DNA from: Acanthaster planci
Taxonomy: Eukaryota > Echinodermata > Asteroidea > Valvatida > Acanthasteridae
DNA: 37,723 nucleotides
Direction: 5' to 3'
Assembly (NCBI RefSeq): GCF_001949145.1
Contig: NW_019091516.1
Coordinates: 1 to 37,723 of the forward strand
Of the stretch, positions 31,861 through 37,723 are shown in pieces. Made by a program: the position numbers and the translations under genes. The first letter of the stretch is position 1. Each line of letters starts with the position of its first letter. The notes beneath the pieces are model-generated. The model had not been told where the DNA came from, searched no databases, and saw only the letters and a list, made by a program, of their open reading frames with translations.

Positions 31861-34291
31861 TTAACCAGTGATTTCAAGTGTTAGATTGGTGTTAAATTTA
31901 GCAACTTTCTTGGATACTCTGCACATTGTATAATTTTGTAAATGTTCTTTCGTACATTTAAGGGGCTGGAATGTAACGTATCCGAAAGTTGAAATGTCAA
32001 AGGTGAAAAACGTGTTCTCGGTCGCAGTCTTGACCTCTGCACTTCGAACCAAACCATCGCTTCCAGGGAAGACTTTGCTGATCCTAGCCAAGGACCAGTG
32101 GTTTTGCGGTGCCTGATCGTCAACCACTGGCACTAGATCCCCTTCCTTGAGGTTCACCTTCCTTTCAACCCAACGCTGTCTTCTCTGAAGGTTTGGTAAG
32201 TACTCTGCAACCCAGCGTTTCCAAAATCTTTCAGCTAGCAGTTGCACATGCTTCCATCTTTTTCCAAACTACTCAGTTTCAGGTAAGCCTCGTAGTGGCA
32301 GAGGATGGCCTGATCTCAGCTTCAGGAGATAGCTTGGGGTTAAGGCCTCAAGATCGTCGGGATCATCTGATACTGGAATGATCGGTCTGTCGTTCACGAT
32401 CGACTCTACCTCGCAAAATAGGGTCACTAGTTTCTCATCGTCAAGAATCTGGTTCTGGAAAAGTGCAAACAAAACCTTTCTGACAGTTCTTATCAGGCGT
32501 TCCCACGATCCGCCAATGTGAGATGCCGCGGGTGGGTTGAGGGCCATTCGATGCGCTTTGCGAGGAGAACGCCTTGTACCTTGGCATCCTTTTGAAGCTT
32601 AACGATGTTTTCCCTCAGTTCTCTATCACCTCCGACGAAGTTTGTGCCGTTGTCCGAGTACATATGCTCAGGTACTCCTCTTCTGGCAGCAAATATCATA
32701 AGACCATTTAAGAAAGCGTCTGTCTCTAAGGAATGCAGCACTTCAAGATGGATGGCTCTGGTGGCCAAGCAGACAAAAAAACAGCCGTACCTCTTTTCCC
32801 TAGAGCGGCCTCGCTTGACCAAGAAAGGGCCAAAACAATCCACCCCGACATGCCAGAAGGGTGGTAAGCAAGGGGTTACCCTGGCTTCTGGCAGATCGGC
32901 CATGCACTGAACTTCTAGATGAGCATGCATCTTCTTGCCAAGCATACATTCCTTCAGGACCCGATTTGTTAATGGACGCGGTTTCGGAATTCAGTATTTC
33001 CTCCTGACAACAGACAGAACATGATCCCTTCCGCCATGACCTGCCAGCAACTCATGAACATGGCGAACCACCAGGAGGGACACATGGTGATTTTTGGGCA
33101 GAATGGGGGGGAACTTGCGGTCTTCTTCAATAGGAGCAAGTCGTAGCCTACCGCCTACCCTCAGAATACCATCATCGTCTAGATAAGGTCTCAGATTGTA
33201 AATGGCACTCTGTCTTCTCACAGCTGTACAGCCCTTCTGCAAATCCTTGATTTCTTGAGGGAAGTTCGTATGTTGGACACACTTCAGAATATCCAGCTCA
33301 GCTGCCTTGAGCTCCCTAACCGTCAGCCGGGACGGGTCGCATACTGGCTTGCCATTTGTCAACCAATTCTTGAAATGTAGGATCCATGCCACTGCCTTAC
33401 AAAGACGGAGCCAGCAGGAATACCTATTCATAAGCTCATTAGTCGAATTGGCATTATCTTTGGCATCAACAGCTCGAGAGGTTGTCTCCCGTTTCACTTC
33501 TCGATCCTTGTCAAGCAGATATGTCACTTCCGGTTCAATGGGCCACTGACTTTCGCTTTGCCAAAGGAATCTAGGTCCATTCCTCCATTTATCTGATGAC
33601 AACAGGCAGTCTGCATTGAGCCCCCTGGAAGCGTCATCGGCCGGATTGAGATCCGTACTTACGTAACGCCATTGCTCAGGTGATGATGCCTCATGGATTG
33701 TTGTCACTCGATTGGCCACGAAGGTGTGGAAACGCTTTGTTTGATTCCTGATATACTGCAGGACAAGCATGCTTTCAGCCCAGAATGTGGATTCGCCAAT
33801 ATCCAGATCAGTCTCCTTCCTGAGCATGACATCCTGCCGAGCAGCAAGCACAGCAAGCACAGCAAGCCCATAACAAAACTGCAGTGGACCTTGCCAGTCG
33901 AACTGACAAAGCGGGCAAACGTCACACATCCATATGCATTCATGGATGCATCCGAGAAGTGATGCAGCTCACATTCTTGGACATCACCAAAGTCCATTGG
34001 AACCAAGCATATGTCTATCTGAAACTTGGATAGTCGTTCGAGACCGCCTTGCCACTTTATCCAATGATCTTGGGTTGCACACTGCGATCGCTTACTGCAC
34101 TGTATTGTGTACAATGTAAATTCCTGGGTGGGTGTGTAGGACTGCCTTTGCAGAGGTCGATTTGACCAGATAAACTGCAAGAAGAAAACTGCCAATACTA
34201 ATTCGAGGTGTTGCAGTTTCTGCGCGACTGCCGATAGCCTAGCTCTGTGGTCACTGACGCCCCCAAAATAGCAGTTAGACTTGCGACACAA
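31861..34291 (-). pseudogene. BEL/Pao pol fragment 2: RNase H, integrase, DUF5641
   Basis: Reads from 34291 down. Clear BEL similarity starts near 34085: HHFSDAS near 33955, a long RNase H/A17-type region, the HVHELLAGHGG zinc-binding start, integrase GVDCFGPF with Asp at 32840-32838, SDNGTNF, and GSWERL with Glu at 32502-32500. DUF5641 similarity ends near 32020, where the frame runs on into unrelated sequence. Damage is light: a frameshift at a (CAGCAAGCA) triplication near 33836-33868, TGA for Trp just before 32991, a frameshift near 32525, and TAG at 32271-32269. The RT, protease and gag are absent. It faces fragment 1 tail to tail. Confidence 0.85.
33836..33868 (+). repeat. 9-bp microsatellite inside BEL fragment 2
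   Basis: About three tandem CAGCAAGCA units lie exactly where the reading frame of the element shifts. The expansion is the likely cause of the break. Confidence 0.65.
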
Positions 34292-34403
34292 ATTCGCCTG
34301 TCACCGTGGGATGTTGACTCCGTTTAATCTATGATGTAAGTCAATCAATATAATTTATCAAATCAAGGTTTGTAACATAACATTCTGAAATATCCCTGTT
34401 ATA

Positions 34404-35186
34404 CTAAGTCATGTATACAATATGCAACGTAAATTAACCCAGCATTACAAAGCACATCGTTAGAAAACCGCCTACACTTTGGCAGAAATTACAGCAAAAT
34501 AATCACACTTATAAACTTTAGTGCTATAAAGATTAACTCACGATCTGCCGAGATTATAGGCTATCACCAGCAGCAGAACAGCAGCTTCAAATCAGTCACT
34601 TAACAATGTTAATTCAGGCTTACATCGTCAACGTTTTTTGCTGCAATACCCAACAATGAGAAAACAAAATGTCGAGCAATGATTCACATCTCTGGAGTTG
34701 TGGTTAAAGCCATGTGTCTCAACCCACACACATTATACATGTACAGACAGCATGATGCACTAACAGTGACCTAGGTAAGTATACAAAGTATGCTAAGTCA
34801 TGTATACAATATGCAACGTAAATTGGCCCAGCATTACAAAGCACATCGTTAGAAAACCGCCTACACTTTGGCAGACATTACAGCAAAATAATCACACTTA
34901 TAAACTTTAGTACTAAAAAAAGATTAGCTCACGACTCTGCCGAGATTTTAGGCTATCACCAGCAGCAGAACTGCAGCTTCAAATCAGTCACTTAACTATG
35001 TTAATTCAGGCTTACATTGTCAACGCTTTCTGCTGCAATAGCCAACAATGAGAAAACAAAATGTCGAGCAATGATTCACATCTCAGGAGTTGTGGTTCGT
35101 GTGTCTCGAGATCTCAACCCACACACGTGTACATTATACATGTACAGACAGCATGATGCACTCACAGTGACCTAGGTAAGTATACA
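34404..35186 (+). repeat. 389-bp tandem duplication
   Basis: Unit 1 (34404-34792) and unit 2 (34793-35186) both run from CTAAGTCATGTATACAATAT to ACAGTGACCTAGGTAAGTAT with about a dozen or more differences, including a small insertion in unit 2 (GATCTCAACC region). No open frame is conserved. The units directly abut, so they are a tandem dimer rather than LTRs around an element. Confidence 0.85.
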
Positions 35187-35189
35187 CTT

Positions 35190-36060
35190 TGGACGCGCAG
35201 TCCAAGAACTGGTGCCTCGATAGGCAACGCCTACAGTGAATAAATCATGCACCCAAGGTCAAAGGTAAACCTAACACAGTTTGACAATGTGCGCCTGCAT
35301 TACACCAGGTTTGGGTTATTGGTCTACTTTGTAGCAGTAGATATACAGTACATTGTCTGCAGCTATCGTGGAACTCTCCTAGAGTCTGGCAGAGTCGTAA
35401 GTTTTAAGAGTTTTTGTGAAACTTTGTCGAGACATCGAGTTCGATTGGTGTAATTCAACGATGTAAATTCCATGCACCATCATGTGGGCATATTCACTTG
35501 AAGTTTAAGGGGCGATTCAATGTGTACCTGCTATAGCTGTAATGCTATTTTGCAGAGTCACTCGTGGTGTCCTTTACTTTTTGGGCCACTTGCTTGGTTA
35601 TTGTCTGACAGGACTGTTAGCAAAGGTGGGGGTCTTCGCACAGAATGATCTCCACGACACACGCTACCTCCTCTGCCGTCTGGTTTTGCATCATCAGTCA
35701 CTTCGTGTCTTTCTCCCAGAACTCAGCAAACATATTTTGGCGGTGTCATCCTAACCCTGAGTCAGATACTCTGGCTTAAATGCTGGGTCCAAAGCGCTTG
35801 CTACAGCCGGGGAGACGACCGTCCCTGGCTGAAAAATGACGACTTTTTAGCAAGTAACATACAAATAAATAAACACAAAGATCACATCATTCCACTAATA
35901 CACCATATATTTATGTTTTCCTCTGTTCCATTCACAGTTTTGCCCTGCATCCGCCAATGATCGTAATCAATGATAATGATAAAAAAGTATTGGGCCAAAC
36001 CTGTCTGGGGAAAAACCAAGAAAAGCATCAAATGATAATCTAGCTGTTTATTTTCGTTTC
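35190..36060. other. intergenic, no gene recognised
   Basis: Short frames only, with no motif, repeat or splice evidence. Confidence 0.4.
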
Positions 36061-36107
36061 TAAAACAAAAACAACTCCAGAACGTGCTCCCTCACCTGAT
36101 GTATGTA

Positions 36108-36623
36108 TTCAATTCAATTCACATTTATTTCCATACTCTTACGGGAGCAAGATAAAGCACAGGAAAGTCATGAAATCCGTAATATCATTGTATAACACTG
36201 TACATGATTGATTAATAAAAACATTAGTCACAGAAATCAGAGTAATGAAAAAACAACTTACAAAAGAGAAAACAATAGCAGAAGCATCACGGAATTAATG
36301 AGTGTGGAGGATGTTCAGGGAAGCCAGGGCTTATGGGGAACAGCCTTTGGACAGACATGACAGACTGAACAAAAACAAGACAGACATGGCAGACAAGACA
36401 AAACAAAACAGGCATGGCAGACAGGGCAGAAACAAGACAGACATGGCAGACAGGACAGAAACAAGACAGATGACGAACAAACAAGACAAAAGACAAGACA
36501 AAACAATAATTAATGGACGAAAATCTGATCAGCTGATTTGAAATCCAAAGAAGGCAATGATAATTCACGAAGTAACATAATAAAATAAATACAAATAAGA
36601 CAATTAAAGAGCAAGCTGTGCCC
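36108..36623 (-). mobile_element. non-LTR (LINE/SINE-like) 3' end insertion, 516 bp
   Basis: Inserted into repeat R and flanked by TATGTA at 36102-36107 and 36624-36629, a 6-bp target duplication. On the minus strand it ends AATAAATGTGAATTGAATTGAA, a poly(A)-type signal followed by short AATTG-type tail repeats as in many LINE 3' ends. No polymerase frame survives, so it is 5'-truncated or non-autonomous. It contains the minisatellite at 36348-36505. Confidence 0.65.
36348..36505 (+). repeat. GACAGACATGGCAGACA minisatellite
   Basis: Imperfect tandem units built from GACAGACATGGCAGACA and AACAAGACAGA, about 30-35 bp per unit, with no stop in one plus frame only because of composition. It is not a gene. 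Confidence 0.8.
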
Positions 36624-37476
36624 TATGTACACATCACCATGTGCATTTGAGAAAATTGGATAAGAAAGAATGCACAACCAATAAGACGCTCCTTGAAAGA
36701 AAAAAGGCTCAGTATTTTTGACGATTGATAGGTTAATTTCCAAGCGACGTTTTCTGATGAAGTCATGGTAGAGGCAGTGTTGGAATGCAACGTCAAACAC
36801 GTGTCAACATACAGAATCAATTGTTTTTCAAGGACTGTAACAGAGAATCAAACGGGAATCAGGGTTTACCTGATGTTGAACGCTTTGTGGAGAACCAAAG
36901 AAAGACTCTCGGACAACCCCTCCAAGGCAAACTTGGTCGCCCCGTAGAGACCTGTATAAAGGGCGTTGCTGTATGGCAAGGAACAGAAAAGTAATAAAAT
37001 GGCTTTTGTAAACGTTATATTGTACATCCTGGAAACAATAAACATTACTGCTTTTTATGTAGACATACGAGTTCACATGCTGCAAAATGAAACAACACTA
37101 TATTGTAATCTAGCCCTATTAAAAATTAATAGTTGAAATTGCTAATTGATCGCAGGATCATCAATAGCTGGTTGGCCTATCGGAAGGTCACACTCGCACT
37201 AAAATTCGATCAGTGCAGCCAGTCCGACAGTCTGTCACGTCTGTGGATCGTGTAATAAATCGGTCTTGCTGCTGATTTCTATCTGTCTATACTGTATAAT
37301 AACGGCCGGGCTGTTTGGTGGTTCACTGGCTGGCAGAATTTGCGTTTAGATCAGTAAAACCAAACATTCCAACCGACGTACACACTGTACTCTCAACAAA
37401 CCCGTTCGTCTCACGGTTTTGAAAAGAAAAATCTGAAAACCTACATCGTCTTTTAAGGTCCCCTTCTATCTACAAG

Positions 37477-37536
37477 AGCAAAAACAACTCCAGAACGGGA
37501 TTCCTCGCCTGATGTATGTACACATCGCCATGTGCA
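37477..37536 (+). repeat. dispersed repeat R, 5' fragment (copy 3)
   Basis: CAACTCCAGAACGGGATTCC, CCTGATGTATGTACACATCG and CCATGTGCAC match the start of copy 2 without the insertion. It breaks off where the CCCTAA-type repeats begin. Confidence 0.65.
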
Positions 37537-37539
37537 CCT

Positions 37540-37723
37540 AATACTATCCTAACCCTAACGCCAACAATATCCCTCACCCTACTTTCCCAAACCCCATCCC
37601 TAGCCCCACCCCTATCTCTAACCCTATCTCTAACCCTAACCCCAACCCAATCCCTAACCATTATCCCTAACCCTATTTCTATCCCTAGCCCCAACCCTAT
37701 CCCTAACCATTATCCCTAACCCC
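37540..37723 (+). repeat. degenerate telomere-like (CCCTAA) satellite
   Basis: Variants of CCCTAA, CCCTAT, CCCTAG and CCCCAA in tandem up to the window edge, with perfect CCCTAACCCTAA-type runs only in places. On the minus strand this is TTAGGG-like. The decay suggests an interstitial or subtelomeric array rather than an active telomere. Confidence 0.8.

Larger units (their letters stand above)
36066..37020 (+). repeat. dispersed repeat R, copy 2, split by an insertion
   Basis: The 5' part at 36066-36107 (CAACTCCAGAACG, CCTGATGTATGTA) continues at 36624 (TATGTACACATCACCATGTG) and runs to about 37020. The order of blocks matches copy 1 at 14903-15280 and the partial copy at 37477, in which the two parts are contiguous. 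Confidence 0.7.

Noticed and set aside
34404-35186. Paired LTRs of the BEL element
   Set aside because: The two units abut without an internal region and do not show matched TG...CA termini.
36302-36541. Lys/Asp/Thr-rich coding region
   Set aside because: The open frame is a by-product of the GACAGACATGG minisatellite.
37470-37719. Repetitive protein (Leu-Thr-Pro or Arg-Gly-Val type) on either strand
   Set aside because: Stop-free only because telomere-like repeats lack stops in these frames.
1-37723. CRISPR array, operon or prokaryotic defence system
   Set aside because: The window is eukaryotic; repeats are transposons, SINEs and satellites, and no regularly spaced array exists.

Overview
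This is a metazoan genomic window. It has spliced genes with GT-AG introns, AATAAA signals, and several families of eukaryotic transposable elements. Ty3/Mag and BEL/Pao retroelements, tRNA-derived SINEs and an MFSD6-like gene cluster fit an invertebrate, possibly an invertebrate deuterostome such as an echinoderm, hemichordate or amphioxus. That placement is inference and I cannot name a species. I see no bacterial or viral gene organisation.

Layout. (1) 1-2000 holds no confident gene. A possible minus-strand 3' terminal exon and 3' UTR lie at 895-1774. (2) 2558-5119 (+) is a four-exon ERG28 gene (sterol C-4 demethylation scaffold, 141 aa), with repeats in intron 1 and an AATAAA 72 bases after the stop. 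(3) 7761-12635 and 18658-23457 (+) are two tandem paralogues of a six-exon, 12-membrane-segment MFSD6-like transporter (558 and 559 aa). All splice phases match, and flanking sequence is duplicated too. Exon 5 and the end of intron 4 are almost identical between the copies, while the rest has diverged, which points to gene conversion or unequal exchange. A 430-bp mariner-type MITE, two related tRNA-SINEs and a hairpin-rich repeat sit in or next to these genes. (4) 27.9-34.3 kb is a graveyard of LTR retroelements. A Ty3/Mag gag-RT remnant runs in one frame into the C-terminal half of a BEL/Pao pol, and a second BEL/Pao pol fragment faces it tail to tail. All are broken by stops and frameshifts. 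(5) 34.4-37.7 kb is repeat-rich: a 389-bp tandem duplication, a dispersed repeat interrupted by a LINE-like 3' end with a 6-bp target duplication, a minisatellite, and degenerate telomere-like CCCTAA repeats at the window edge.

The working genes are the ERG28 gene and the two MFSD6-like genes. Nothing indicates that they act in a common pathway. I did not find a previously undescribed biological system. The most interesting features are the exchange history of the MFSD6-like pair and the chimeric Ty3-BEL junction. All splice models come from reading frames, splice consensus and comparison of paralogues by eye, without alignment software.
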